Shown one piece after another: positions 7,373 through 15,959 of a stretch of 64,000 bases of DNA. Every line of letters starts with the position of its first letter. The stretch's first letter is position 1. The notes under the pieces were generated by a model. That model did no database searches. It was not told the origin of the DNA and was given only the letters and a program-made list of their open reading frames with translations. This DNA is from Deltaproteobacteria bacterium GWA2_38_16 (GTDB taxonomy: Bacteria > Bdellovibrionota > JACOXK01 > 2-02-FULL-40-11), in NCBI GenBank assembly GCA_001797335.1, contig MGPE01000008.1, positions 62,001 to 126,000 on the forward strand, given 5' to 3'. The translations under genes and the position numbers were made by a program.

Positions 7373-8035
7373 ATGGTTGATCTTGCACCACGCATTCGAC
7401 GGACCCAGTATTTAATTGCCAAGAGTTTTCAGCTTCGATTTGCCCTGCTTTTATCCGGAGTAGGGGTGATTGTCACCTCTATTATAGGATTTCTTTTATA
7501 TGGAGTGTTGGCTAAAACTCAAAATCTCTTGGCAGATTCAGGAGTAGCACTTTCTCCTGCAGCGATTGAATTCTTGCAACAACAACGAAGCCTATATCTT
7601 TATTCACTTTTTGGAACCTTTATTGGGGTAACACTTATTTTAATGATGCTAGGGATTTTTATTTCGCATCGCTTGGCAGGGCCTATTTTTGCACTCACTC
7701 GAAGATTAAATGATCTTTCTCAGGGAAATTTTAACGCCCTTTTAAGCTTAAGAAAGGGGGATGAATTTCAAGATTTGAAAGATAAATTTAATACCTTGGT
7801 TCATGCTCTACAAAATCAGGTCAAAGGGGAACTTATTAAAGTGCATTCTGTTTTGGATGCTATTGAAATGGTGTTAAGTAAAGAAAAGCTTTCTTCAGAA
7901 TCTACAGATAACTTGCGATCTGCGTTTCATGAATTACAGGCGTATTATAATTATAAAAAGAGTTTAATTGATCCGCAATCTTCCAAAAGCTTTAAACCTG
8001 CCGAATCTTCCCCCGAAGACGAAGTCTTAGTTTAA
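7373..8035 (+). CDS. Membrane protein with HAMP domain and no output domain
   Basis: The 220-aa protein has a transmembrane segment near residues 22-46, a short periplasmic loop of about 30 residues, and a second transmembrane segment near residues 73-95. A HAMP domain follows (HRLAGPIFALTRRL to KGDEFQDLKDKFN, about residues 96-145), and then a coiled-coil-like helix with a Ser-rich tail. HAMP domains relay signals in chemoreceptors and histidine kinases, but here neither a methyl-accepting nor a kinase domain follows. It may partner with a separate kinase or cyclase. It starts with ATG next to the divergent nadA gene and overlaps the converging phosphatase gene by nine bases. Confidence 0.75.
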   Translation: MVDLAPRIRRTQYLIAKSFQLRFALLLSGVGVIVTSIIGFLLYGVLAKTQNLLADSGVALSPAAIEFLQQQRSLYLYSLFGTFIGVTLILMMLGIFISHRLAGPIFALTRRLNDLSQGNFNALLSLRKGDEFQDLKDKFNTLVHALQNQVKGELIKVHSVLDAIEMVLSKEKLSSESTDNLRSAFHELQAYYNYKKSLIDPQSSKSFKPAESSPEDEVLV

Positions 8036-9163
8036 AAAAGAACTGCAATTGTATTCTTCTAGGGTCTTTTTGGATTTAGGATGAATAAACATGGGATTAA
8101 TGAGCCATTTTCCATCAGAATTTTCATGGGAGTGGCACATGAGTTCAGGTTTATTCCGATCAATGACAAGTCTTAACACTGTGGCATCTTTTAGAAAGAA
8201 AAAGTCACCATCAGAATCCCCAGCTGCAAAAGTAATAGGGGTAGGTTCCATCATGCGTTTTGGATCCTTTATGTTAAAAACAATTTTATTAAGCCAACAT
8301 CTTTTACCCATTCGATAACTCCAAATATCTTTATTTCCATCGGGGTAGGGGCCACAAGATTCAAAAGAATCCGTTAATTCCCCTTTTTTATCTAGAATTT
8401 GGCGAACGCCAATCACATGATCCTTTTTAATTCCTACTTTTTGAGCCGCGACTTCAACGGTAGGTTGAATCGAGGCAGAAATAATCCACACATCAAAGCC
8501 ATGCTTTTGTAAATTAGAAACCAGAATTTTCATGGGAGTATAAATACGAATATAGGCAATATATTCTTTGGAACCTATTTTCTGTTTGGTGTCTATTTTA
8601 TTTTTTAAATTCCATTCCAGGGCTTTTTGAGTAAACGAGCGTAATTCTTGAGGTGAATATCCTTGGAAAAGCTGAGCATAGAAGGCATAAGAAGGTAAAA
8701 TTCTGTCTGGATCAGGTGAGGCCTTCCAAGGTGTTTTTCCATTGGATAAGTTTTCTTCATTGTAAATGGTGAGTAAGGTGTCTGCACAGGCAGCTTGAGT
8801 TTTTGTTGGAAGAAGTTCGGAGGTTCCAGCGCAATTTTTATGAAGTTCTTCAATGGCATCTTGGGTGAGCCAGGGGTTCATATCAGGCCAACTTTTTGGG
8901 CGCTTTATTTTTCCATTGGCTACCATCCAAAAAAGAGTGGCTTCGCCAATGTCATTTTTAATCATCGTATTATCCCAATCAAACGCTGCCACAGGTTTAT
9001 GGTGGGGATCGTAAGAAGGGCTCAGGCTTCCATGTGTGTGTATGAAGCTGTTTAATTTTTCCAGGTTATCTCCAAACCAAACTTCGCTTGGGTCAAGAGC
9101 ATAAGAATGGGGCATCAAGATCACACCAAAAATCAGAATTAAATTTATTTTTTTTGAGTTCAT
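8027..9163 (-). CDS. Secreted HAD-superfamily phosphatase
   Basis: The 378-aa product begins with a signal peptide (about residues 1-22), so it acts in the periplasm or outside. HAD motif I is AFDWDNTMIKND (nucleophile and acid/base Asp), motif II is WIISASIQP, and the motif III/IV region is AAGDSDGDFFFLKDA. All three catalytic regions are present, in the phosphoserine-phosphatase-like branch with a large helical cap between motifs I and II. The substrate cannot be deduced. It has no operon partner; the HepT gene lies 25 bases upstream beyond its own stop. It converges with the HAMP gene with a nine-base overlap. Confidence 0.8.
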   Translation of the reverse strand: MNSKKINLILIFGVILMPHSYALDPSEVWFGDNLEKLNSFIHTHGSLSPSYDPHHKPVAAFDWDNTMIKNDIGEATLFWMVANGKIKRPKSWPDMNPWLTQDAIEELHKNCAGTSELLPTKTQAACADTLLTIYNEENLSNGKTPWKASPDPDRILPSYAFYAQLFQGYSPQELRSFTQKALEWNLKNKIDTKQKIGSKEYIAYIRIYTPMKILVSNLQKHGFDVWIISASIQPTVEVAAQKVGIKKDHVIGVRQILDKKGELTDSFESCGPYPDGNKDIWSYRMGKRCWLNKIVFNIKDPKRMMEPTPITFAAGDSDGDFFFLKDATVLRLVIDRNKPELMCHSHENSDGKWLINPMFIHPKSKKTLEEYNCSSFLN

Positions 9164-9188
9164 AGTGGCTATCGTCTCAGATTCAAGT

Positions 9189-9524
9189 TCATTCGAATAA
9201 GTGTAGAATAGTTTGAATTTGCTTTTTGAGTTCAGGAATATTTTTCTGAGTTATTTCCCATACAGTCGTTATGTCCGTTCCTAAATAGTTGTGAATTAAA
9301 ACATCTCTTAAGCCAGCAATTCTTTTCCATGGAATATTAGGATATTTTGATCGAAAATCTTCAGGGAGTTGCTTAGTAGCTTCCCCTATAATTTCAAGTT
9401 GTCTAATGGTAGCATCTTGCCAATGAGAAGTGGAAAGAAAGACATCTTTTCCAACAGAAACATAAGACTCAATTTTTTGAATGGCATCTATAATATGCTG
9501 TAAATAAACCTGATGTTCTTTCAT
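9189..9524 (-). CDS. hepT: HepT-like toxin (DUF86)
   Basis: The 111-aa protein matches HepT ribonuclease-type toxins. It is all-helical, with the motif RDVLIHNYLG, which is the conserved R-x4-H-x-Y of the HEPN fold. It is paired with a MntA-type nucleotidyltransferase encoded immediately upstream; the start overlaps the mntA stop by four bases. In characterised pairs MntA adds AMP to the Tyr of this motif and so silences HepT. Both the motif and the pairing are intact here, so the system looks functional. Confidence 0.85.
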   Translation of the reverse strand: MKEHQVYLQHIIDAIQKIESYVSVGKDVFLSTSHWQDATIRQLEIIGEATKQLPEDFRSKYPNIPWKRIAGLRDVLIHNYLGTDITTVWEITQKNIPELKKQIQTILHLFE

Positions 9525-9808
9525 AGATTAACAGCAGATTTTAATATAGCATCGCGCATATATGGACTGATGGCATCTTTTGTAACAACGTCCACGGGAC
9601 AGCCTAAAAGCTCTTCCAGATCTTGTTTAATGGCAACAATGTCTAAGAGTGTACGTCCTTGTTCAAGCTCAATGAGTAAATCAAGATCGCTTGAAGGTGT
9701 TCCTTGATCTCTAGAAATAGAACCGAAAACACGCACATGATGAGCTCCATATTTTGTGGCTATAGCAAGTATTTTCGATCTGTATATTTTTAGCTTATTT
9801 AAATCCAT
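9521..9808 (-). CDS. mntA: MntA-like nucleotidyltransferase antitoxin
   Basis: The 95-aa minimal nucleotidyltransferase has the signature GSISRDQGTPSSDLDLLIE, the GS-x(n)-DxD motif that binds nucleotide and metal. The order antitoxin then toxin with an ATGA overlap is the standard arrangement of MntA/HepT toxin-antitoxin modules. By family knowledge it inactivates HepT by AMPylation. It lies between a secreted phosphatase gene and a short relic reading frame, a setting consistent with a small mobile module. Confidence 0.85.
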   Translation of the reverse strand: MDLNKLKIYRSKILAIATKYGAHHVRVFGSISRDQGTPSSDLDLLIELEQGRTLLDIVAIKQDLEELLGCPVDVVTKDAISPYMRDAILKSAVNL

Positions 9809-9927
9809 AGATAAATTATACTTTAACAGAAGCTATTAAGAACCGCAACTCGATAAAAGAATTTGATGCTTCTTTTGAAGATAAAAAGTTTGTAAAAACT
9901 TTCGATGATATTCTTAAATTGAAATAA
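9808..9927 (+). pseudogene. Possible C-terminal relic of a lost gene
   Basis: An open stretch of about 39 codons without a start reads ...TEAIKNRNSIKEFD... and ends at TAA 9925-9927. It abuts the mntA start codon. The composition looks protein-like, but in AT-rich DNA this could be chance. It may be the remaining tail of a gene displaced when the toxin-antitoxin pair arrived. I recognise no family. Confidence 0.2.
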
Positions 9928-9932
9928 TAAGG

Positions 9933-11138
9933 TTATTTGTCCTCCTGTGGGGTTTGTCCTTGCGATAGCTCTAGTAAAGGTTTGAGATTTTCTTCCATGG
10001 CTGAACGAAGGTCATTTATAGATGCATGTATGTTAACTCTATAATGTTCATTCTTAGATGGATTTAAAAATAAAGCGACTAAGTTATCATCTACTTGATT
10101 AAACATATTTAGCATGTCAACGGACCTTTCTAACAAGTCGTTATCGCGTGTTTCAATCTTTCTAAATCGCCAAAAATCGTTGTAACGATTTTCTAAAGTA
10201 TGGTTGTCCCATGTTCGTGGATTTTCTTTGGGTTTTGACGTGGTTTCAAAACGTCTAAACTCGTAATCTATGACATTTAAGTGCGCTAGTGTTTTATCGA
10301 CCCATGTGCGATATCTTTCGATATGAAGAATGGTTCCAGATTTTAATGCAGTATATAAAAAATTTCTATATTTACCATACGCTCCAGGTGTTTCCCAAGT
10401 GGGATGGATTTGTATTTTTTCTGGATGAGCTTCTGTCAAGATCATGGCCAGAAATTGTCTAATAGATGTTGAATTAGAAATATTTTTCTCTATAGGAATG
10501 ATCTGATGTCTGGGAATTGCATACTGAAGTTGAACTAAAGTAGAGCCCGATACTTGATCCCTTTTATTAGAAAATAAATTGGCCCATAAATACAATTCCT
10601 CGTGAAGATAAAGAATCGCTTTTTGTGTTTCATCTAATTTATTAAAAATGCGAGGGTCATAATATATAATATTGTTAGCAGAATCTCGAACCACAACCTG
10701 AACAAGACATGCATTTTTTGGCAAATAGTAAAACTCTGCTGAATCCTGTACGTCACGCACTCCATCAGGAGCCTTAATCCAAGTAAAAGAACTTTCCAAA
10801 TATTCGGCAGTTTTTAGCCACTGGTAATAAAAAGTAAAAAGAGGTTGTATGCGATCTCGGATGTTTTTAGCAATGGCTTTGGCTGAATCTTCCGTTGGGA
10901 TATTTAAAGCGATGTCAGCTGGATTACTTTCAGCCAATAATTTTACGTCATAAAAATCTAGAATTTCTACTTTATCTATAGATTGAAGTCCTTCTTCTGT
11001 AATCTTGCCATTGGCTATAGCCTGCTCAAGTGGGATTGAAAAATAAACAACGGCATCGCCCCCGTTTCCCACTTCCGGGCCGGTAGCGTAGGCGTTGGTG
11101 GCGAGAAGTCCTAATAATAGGATGATTATATTTTTCAT
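9933..11138 (-). CDS. Secreted 'GNGGD' protein, unknown function
   Basis: The 401-aa protein has a signal peptide (residues 1-18, cleavage after AYA) and a mature N-terminus TGPEVGNGGDAVVYF. Short Gly-Asn-Gly-Gly-Asp segments of this kind occur in many uncharacterised secreted proteins of Bdellovibrio-like bacteria. The rest is mixed alpha/beta with a helix-rich C-terminal half, and no catalytic motif can be recognised. ILYLHEELYLWA contains a His-Glu-Glu pair, but this is not a standard HExxH site. Its start overlaps the stop of the TIGR02147 gene by four bases, so the two are co-transcribed and the regulator probably controls it. Confidence 0.7.
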   Translation of the reverse strand: MKNIIILLLGLLATNAYATGPEVGNGGDAVVYFSIPLEQAIANGKITEEGLQSIDKVEILDFYDVKLLAESNPADIALNIPTEDSAKAIAKNIRDRIQPLFTFYYQWLKTAEYLESSFTWIKAPDGVRDVQDSAEFYYLPKNACLVQVVVRDSANNIIYYDPRIFNKLDETQKAILYLHEELYLWANLFSNKRDQVSGSTLVQLQYAIPRHQIIPIEKNISNSTSIRQFLAMILTEAHPEKIQIHPTWETPGAYGKYRNFLYTALKSGTILHIERYRTWVDKTLAHLNVIDYEFRRFETTSKPKENPRTWDNHTLENRYNDFWRFRKIETRDNDLLERSVDMLNMFNQVDDNLVALFLNPSKNEHYRVNIHASINDLRSAMEENLKPLLELSQGQTPQEDK

Positions 11139-11944
11139 GTGTTCTCCTTCGTTGTAAGTTTGAAAAACTGGATATTGAGTTGGTAGAGGTCGTCTCCGCC
11201 TTCAACATCGAGTTCGGCATTCATCTTTTGCCGAAATTCTTTAATGAGCTTTTTAGTTTTTGCCATTTGGGAGGGTTTAAAAGATACAGTAATGGAACTA
11301 ATATCTCTGTCTTGTACGGCTTCATGCTCAATAGCCTCCAACGCTTTTCCCACCATTTGCTTGTGATAATTTTTAATAGCAATGGATGAAATATCATGGG
11401 TGGTGGTTACGTTGGCATGGTTGACAGCTACGTAGTTATTTTTTTCTTCTCTTAAAAGAGTTAGATTTTTGAGTCGTTCGATGGCAAGCTTTACTTCATG
11501 AATGCTAATGCCCAGACGTTTGGCGATCCATTGAGGATTGGATTTAAATCCCTTGGTTTTAGTCAGAGCTAAAAGAGCAAAGTGATACCAGTCTGAAATA
11601 ATCCTAAAAGCATCCAGATCAACGGTTCGAGGGTGATCAATGGATCTTCTTTTTTCAATTCGTTCAATAATGGATTGTTTTACTTTATCGTTTTTAGATT
11701 CTTCTAGGAGAATCAAATCGGAAAAATAAGCTCTTTCAACTTCACTGTGCCCTAAAAGCATGGAAACATGGGCGGCCATTTTGGTGGTGAGATTTCTTTT
11801 GCCATTTAAAATTCGAGAAAGATTTGAAGGGCTCATATTGAGCTGCCCTGCAAAGGCGCGAAGGGAAAATTGAGGATTCTTAGCGCATTTTTCCGCCAAA
11901 AGTGTGTTTAAATAACTTCGATAATGGGTATGGTCTATCAGCAT
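11135..11944 (-). CDS. TIGR02147-family regulator (DUF4423)
   Basis: The 269-aa protein starts HYRSYLNTLL and carries a helix-turn-helix in SLRAFAGQLNMSPSNLSRIL (about residues 28-47). GKRNLTTKMA follows, then the longer DUF4423-like region. This is the layout of the TIGR02147 family, common in Fibrobacter and Bdellovibrio-type genomes and often found next to secreted-protein genes. The ATG at 11944 is chosen. An upstream extension would begin at TTG and add a hydrophobic stretch foreign to the family. It overlaps the secreted-protein gene by four bases. Repeated GGCAAC/GTTGC half-sites upstream may be its operator. Confidence 0.8.
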   Translation of the reverse strand: MLIDHTHYRSYLNTLLAEKCAKNPQFSLRAFAGQLNMSPSNLSRILNGKRNLTTKMAAHVSMLLGHSEVERAYFSDLILLEESKNDKVKQSIIERIEKRRSIDHPRTVDLDAFRIISDWYHFALLALTKTKGFKSNPQWIAKRLGISIHEVKLAIERLKNLTLLREEKNNYVAVNHANVTTTHDISSIAIKNYHKQMVGKALEAIEHEAVQDRDISSITVSFKPSQMAKTKKLIKEFRQKMNAELDVEGGDDLYQLNIQFFKLTTKENT

Positions 11945-11991
11945 CGTGGAGAGGCTTATACAGCTAAAAAAGAAGGGCGTCAAGTCGAATG

Positions 11992-12018
11992 GCAACAAAA
12001 TCGTTGCTATTTGGCAAC
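11992..12018. promoter_or_regulatory. GGCAAC/GTTGC half-site cluster, candidate operator
   Basis: GCAAC (11992-11996) and GTTGC (12003-12007) form an inverted repeat with a 6-base gap. A direct copy GGCAAC follows at 12013-12018. The cluster lies upstream of the regulator and upstream of the promoter of the 12144 gene, so it could serve either. Confidence 0.35.
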
Positions 12019-12061
12019 AAGGATCAAATTTCGGGCGGCTTTGACAAAGTCTTAAGTTTTT

Positions 12062-12110
12062 TTGACATCTCTAAAGAAAGAGGTAAAATAAGTTTTGTGT
12101 AGAACGTTTA
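12062..12110 (+). promoter_or_regulatory. Promoter and shared leader motif of the RCC1 lipoprotein gene
   Basis: TTGACA (12062-12067) and TAAAAT (12084-12089) are 16 bases apart. GAACGTTTA follows at 12102-12110. The 36733 and 50725 genes, also for large surface lipoproteins, have the same 16-base spacing and a GRACGTTTRT sequence downstream. Confidence 0.55.
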
Positions 12111-12143
12111 TGGTTGATTGACTTTATTTTACATTAACGATTC

Positions 12144-15100
12144 ATGAGAATGAAAAAAGAATTATTTATAGTTTTAGGATTGGCCATTCTTTCGGGTTGT
12201 AGTGGTGGTGGAGGAGGAGGTGGCGGAACGAATGCCATTGTGACCAGTCCTGCTCCCCAGGCTCAAAATGAAGTAAATCCCACTCAAATTTCAATTAATG
12301 GTGCACAAGATATTAAAGCGGGAGAATGTAGTGGCCCCTACACCCTTCAAACATTGGATGCAGAAGGAAAGCCATTAGCTGTTTTAAATGATACAACGGT
12401 TATATTTATAGAAGCGGAATCTTCTACTCTTTATGAAGATGCAGCGTGTGATGTATCTATTACTTCTTATGAAGTGATTTTTTCTAAAGGGGCATCCTCC
12501 TCTAAAGATATTTATTTAAAACATACGGTGGCAGAAGGATTCCAATTAGCCGTGGGGGCTGATGGCTTAACCTTGATAGCCCCTCTTTCTATTAACGTTA
12601 GTGCAAATGCTGCTCATACATTTTTTATTTCAGGAAATAATCAAATTAAAGCAGGAAATTGTGAGGGACCTTTTGGAGTTCAGCTCAGGGATCCATATGA
12701 TAATCTTGTCAGTGTGTCAGAAGATATGAACATTAATCTTTTGGCGCCCAATGCCTCTTTTTATAATGATGCCTCTTGTAGTACAGCTTGGACTTCCTCT
12801 TCTCTTGAATTTTATGTGAAAGATCTTGTTGCAGAAACATTTTATATCCGTGTTTCAGCATCTTCTTCAGCATCTTCTAATGAAGCGATTGAACCTTTAC
12901 AGTATTCTATTCAAAGTCTTCCCAAAGATGCATCGAAATTAGAATTTTCAGATCTTCCAGACAACATAAGGGCTGGGAGTTGCCAAAGATTAACCCTTGT
13001 TTCTCAAGATGAGAACCATAATCCATCTTCTGTTTCTCGAGATATCCAAATTCAACTTTCGGGAGGAATATTTTATTCAGGTCCTGGATGTGAGACTAAG
13101 ATTTCAGAAGTCATATTATCGGAAGGTCAAAATACCATTCAAGTGTATTTAAAAGAATTGGTTGCTTATGGGATAAACATTCATGCAACAGCCTCTGGTT
13201 TTTCAGATGGCAATGCGACTATTGTGGTAGTGCCAGCAATGACTTCAAAACTATCATTTTTAGGGGAGCATTCTACCACAGCCGGTATTTGTAAGATGTA
13301 TCAAATGATGTCATCGGATGAATATGGAAATGAAAATCCTATTGCCTCTGGGGTAGCAGTAGCTTCTTTTGATATGCAAAGGGCGGGCGAAGGAAAATTT
13401 TTTGGAAGTGAATCAGAATGTAATTTAGGAACAGAAGGAGGGGCAAAATTACTGACCAGCATTGATATTATAGAGGGAGAGTCTGTATCTAAAAATTTTT
13501 ATTTTAGAGATACGAAAGCAGAAAGGGTGAGCTTGGAAGCAACTTCGGATGGATTTATCGTAGAATCTTTTGATGTCCTGATTGATCCAGCGGCTCCATC
13601 ATGGTTTGAACTGAGTGGCCTTTCTAACATTCTAGCGGGTACTTGTTATCCTTATGCCATTAAAACACGAGATCGTTATTCTAATCTTTCTAAACTATCG
13701 GGAGATATAAGTGTTAATTTAACTGGGGATTCTAATACGCGATTTTATTCTAATGATAACTGCTCTTCAGATTCCACTTCTAGCATTCTGTTTCCAGCCC
13801 ATCAAGATACTCAAAGTGTTTTTTTGAAAGATCCGAATGTGGGAACGCTTCATATAAGTGTGGAGGATAAAGACCATCGCTTAACGTCTGCTTCTTTAGA
13901 TCTTTCTATTTCTCCTGCCAGGCCACAAAATATTTTACTCTCTTGCCCTTCTTCTCTAACGGCAGGGAGTTGTGGAGGTCCTTGTCAGATTCAAATTGTA
14001 GATGAGCATGGGAATCCTTCTCCTCTGACAGAAACCATTACGGTAACGGTAGGAGGAGGTCAGGCTCAATTTTTTGAAGATGATGGATGTCATACGCCAC
14101 TTTCTACTGGGCAGATTGAAATTTCAGAAGGTATCTCTGAAAAAACATTTTATGTGACGGATCTACGTGCAGAAGCGCTGTTATTAAATATTTCTCATGG
14201 AAATTTGGGATCCGATGCAAGAAATGTAGTTGTGAATCCAGATGTTCCTTCAAAGCTCGTTTTTAATGGTTCTTCGGCTGTTCGTGCTAGTGATTGTAAT
14301 CAATATGAACTTATTTTATATGATGCCAATAACAATGAGAGCTTATTTTCCACTGATCAGTCAATTACTCTTAGAACAACCCGAGGAGGATTTTCAGAAG
14401 CATGTACTGGTTTACAATCAAATTATGCAATTACTTTTTCAGCGAATGAACATCGAAAGTTACTTTATTTTAAAAGTAATCAAAGTGGAGAAGCTTTATT
14501 TTCAAGCTTAAGTAATGATATTGCCTTAGAACCGGCAAGTGTAACTGTGAATCCAGGAGCTCCCAGTCGACTAGAGCTGGTCGGCCCTTCTCCCAGTTCA
14601 TTTCCTCTTAATACGTGTGTCAAATGGAGTGTTTCTTTAAAAGATGCTCAAGGAAATTTAATTTTGAATTCTTATCCCATTCAGTTTACAAGCACTGCTC
14701 AAGGGAGTTCCTTCCACTCTGATGAGGCTTGTACAGAAGCGGTGCCTATGGAGATTCAATCTTCTCTCACATTTTATTTTAAAGGAACACAAGAAAGTAC
14801 CAATGCTCAAATACAAGCGGTGAGTAACGCCATTTCTTCAAACACAGTCTCTGTCAATATTATAATACCTGCCACTCAAGTGTCAGCAGGTGGGTTTCAT
14901 ACGTGCGCTCTTCTCCAAAATGGATCCGTAAAGTGTTGGGGTGATAATAATAGTGGCCAGTTGGGAAATAACATGACTACTGACAGTTCAACCCCATTTC
15001 AAGTATTGGGACTTGGGAGTGAAGTCTCAGCGATTTCTGCAGGGTATCAGCATGCCTGTGCGATTCAAAATGGCTCTGTCAAATGTTGGGGTTATAATTA

Positions 15101-15959
15101 TTCTGGCCAGTTAGGGGATAATACGACCACGAATAGCTCAACCCCAGTTCAAGTATCTGGGTTAGATAGTGGTGTTTCAGCTATTTCTGCAGGAAGTCAT
15201 CACACGTGTGCACTCCTTCAAAATGGCTCTGTCAAATGTTGGGGTATTAATAATAATGGCCAGTTAGGAGATAATACGACCACGAATAGCTCAACCCCAG
15301 TTCAAGTATCTGGGTTGGATAGTGGTGTTTCAGCTATTTCTGCAGGAAGTCATCACGCGTGTGCACTCCTTCAAAATGGCTCTGTCAAATGTTGGGGAAG
15401 AAATAACCAGGGACAACTGGGAGATAATACCACAAATATGAGTCAAACCCCTATTTCAGTTGTAGGATTTGATAGTGGTGTTTCAGCGATTTCAGAAGGT
15501 GGAAATCATACCTGTGCGATTCAAAATGGCTCTGTCAAATGTTGGGGTTCTAATAGCTACGGACAGTTGGGGAATAATACTATTGCCAATAGCTCAACAC
15601 CTGTTCAGGTAGTCTCTAATAGCTCTTTTAGTCCTTTAATAAATGTCTCTGCAATATCAGTAGGTGAAAATCACACCTGTGCGATGCTTCAAAATGGTTT
15701 TGTCAAATGTTGGGGACAAGGTAATTTTGCTCAAATGGGAAATGGTTCATCTAATGAAATTAATAGACTTCCTGTTACTGTGATTGAAAGTACGGGAGGT
15801 ATCTTAGCGAATATCTCCGCTATTGAAGCAGGAGGGACACATACCTGTGCGATTCAAAATGGCTCTGTCAAATGTTGGGGTTCTAATTATGATGGCCAGC
15901 TAGGACGTGGAGCAGGAATTGGTATCTTTAATACGGCTCAACGAGTTGTAGGATTTTGA
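12144..15959 (+). CDS. Giant lipoprotein: eight Cys-paired modules plus seven-repeat RCC1 propeller
   Basis: The 1271-aa protein has a lipoprotein signal peptide (LSGC lipobox) followed by Ser and a Gly run. About eight repeated modules of roughly 110 residues come next (to about residue 910). Each has an AGxC-type start, a D.yGN-like turn and a second Cys some 45 residues later, often after FYxD. An Ig-like fold closed by a disulfide is likely. The C-terminal ~350 residues are seven RCC1 repeats of the pattern HTCAxxNGSVKCWGxNxxGQLG, enough for a seven-bladed propeller with two Cys per blade. It is probably surface-displayed; binding partner unknown. The 36733-40206 gene is a paralogue with the same design. 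Its end overlaps gcvPB by 22 bases. Confidence 0.85.
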   Translation: MRMKKELFIVLGLAILSGCSGGGGGGGGTNAIVTSPAPQAQNEVNPTQISINGAQDIKAGECSGPYTLQTLDAEGKPLAVLNDTTVIFIEAESSTLYEDAACDVSITSYEVIFSKGASSSKDIYLKHTVAEGFQLAVGADGLTLIAPLSINVSANAAHTFFISGNNQIKAGNCEGPFGVQLRDPYDNLVSVSEDMNINLLAPNASFYNDASCSTAWTSSSLEFYVKDLVAETFYIRVSASSSASSNEAIEPLQYSIQSLPKDASKLEFSDLPDNIRAGSCQRLTLVSQDENHNPSSVSRDIQIQLSGGIFYSGPGCETKISEVILSEGQNTIQVYLKELVAYGINIHATASGFSDGNATIVVVPAMTSKLSFLGEHSTTAGICKMYQMMSSDEYGNENPIASGVAVASFDMQRAGEGKFFGSESECNLGTEGGAKLLTSIDIIEGESVSKNFYFRDTKAERVSLEATSDGFIVESFDVLIDPAAPSWFELSGLSNILAGTCYPYAIKTRDRYSNLSKLSGDISVNLTGDSNTRFYSNDNCSSDSTSSILFPAHQDTQSVFLKDPNVGTLHISVEDKDHRLTSASLDLSISPARPQNILLSCPSSLTAGSCGGPCQIQIVDEHGNPSPLTETITVTVGGGQAQFFEDDGCHTPLSTGQIEISEGISEKTFYVTDLRAEALLLNISHGNLGSDARNVVVNPDVPSKLVFNGSSAVRASDCNQYELILYDANNNESLFSTDQSITLRTTRGGFSEACTGLQSNYAITFSANEHRKLLYFKSNQSGEALFSSLSNDIALEPASVTVNPGAPSRLELVGPSPSSFPLNTCVKWSVSLKDAQGNLILNSYPIQFTSTAQGSSFHSDEACTEAVPMEIQSSLTFYFKGTQESTNAQIQAVSNAISSNTVSVNIIIPATQVSAGGFHTCALLQNGSVKCWGDNNSGQLGNNMTTDSSTPFQVLGLGSEVSAISAGYQHACAIQNGSVKCWGYNYSGQLGDNTTTNSSTPVQVSGLDSGVSAISAGSHHTCALLQNGSVKCWGINNNGQLGDNTTTNSSTPVQVSGLDSGVSAISAGSHHACALLQNGSVKCWGRNNQGQLGDNTTNMSQTPISVVGFDSGVSAISEGGNHTCAIQNGSVKCWGSNSYGQLGNNTIANSSTPVQVVSNSSFSPLINVSAISVGENHTCAMLQNGFVKCWGQGNFAQMGNGSSNEINRLPVTVIESTGGILANISAIEAGGTHTCAIQNGSVKCWGSNYDGQLGRGAGIGIFNTAQRVVGF
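15111..15416 (+). repeat. Two near-identical 153-bp tandem copies within RCC1 blades
   Basis: Copies 15111-15263 and 15264-15416 each encode one 51-residue blade. They differ at only about three positions over their first 134 bases. Other blades are far more diverged at the DNA level, so this duplication or conversion is recent. Confidence 0.85.
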
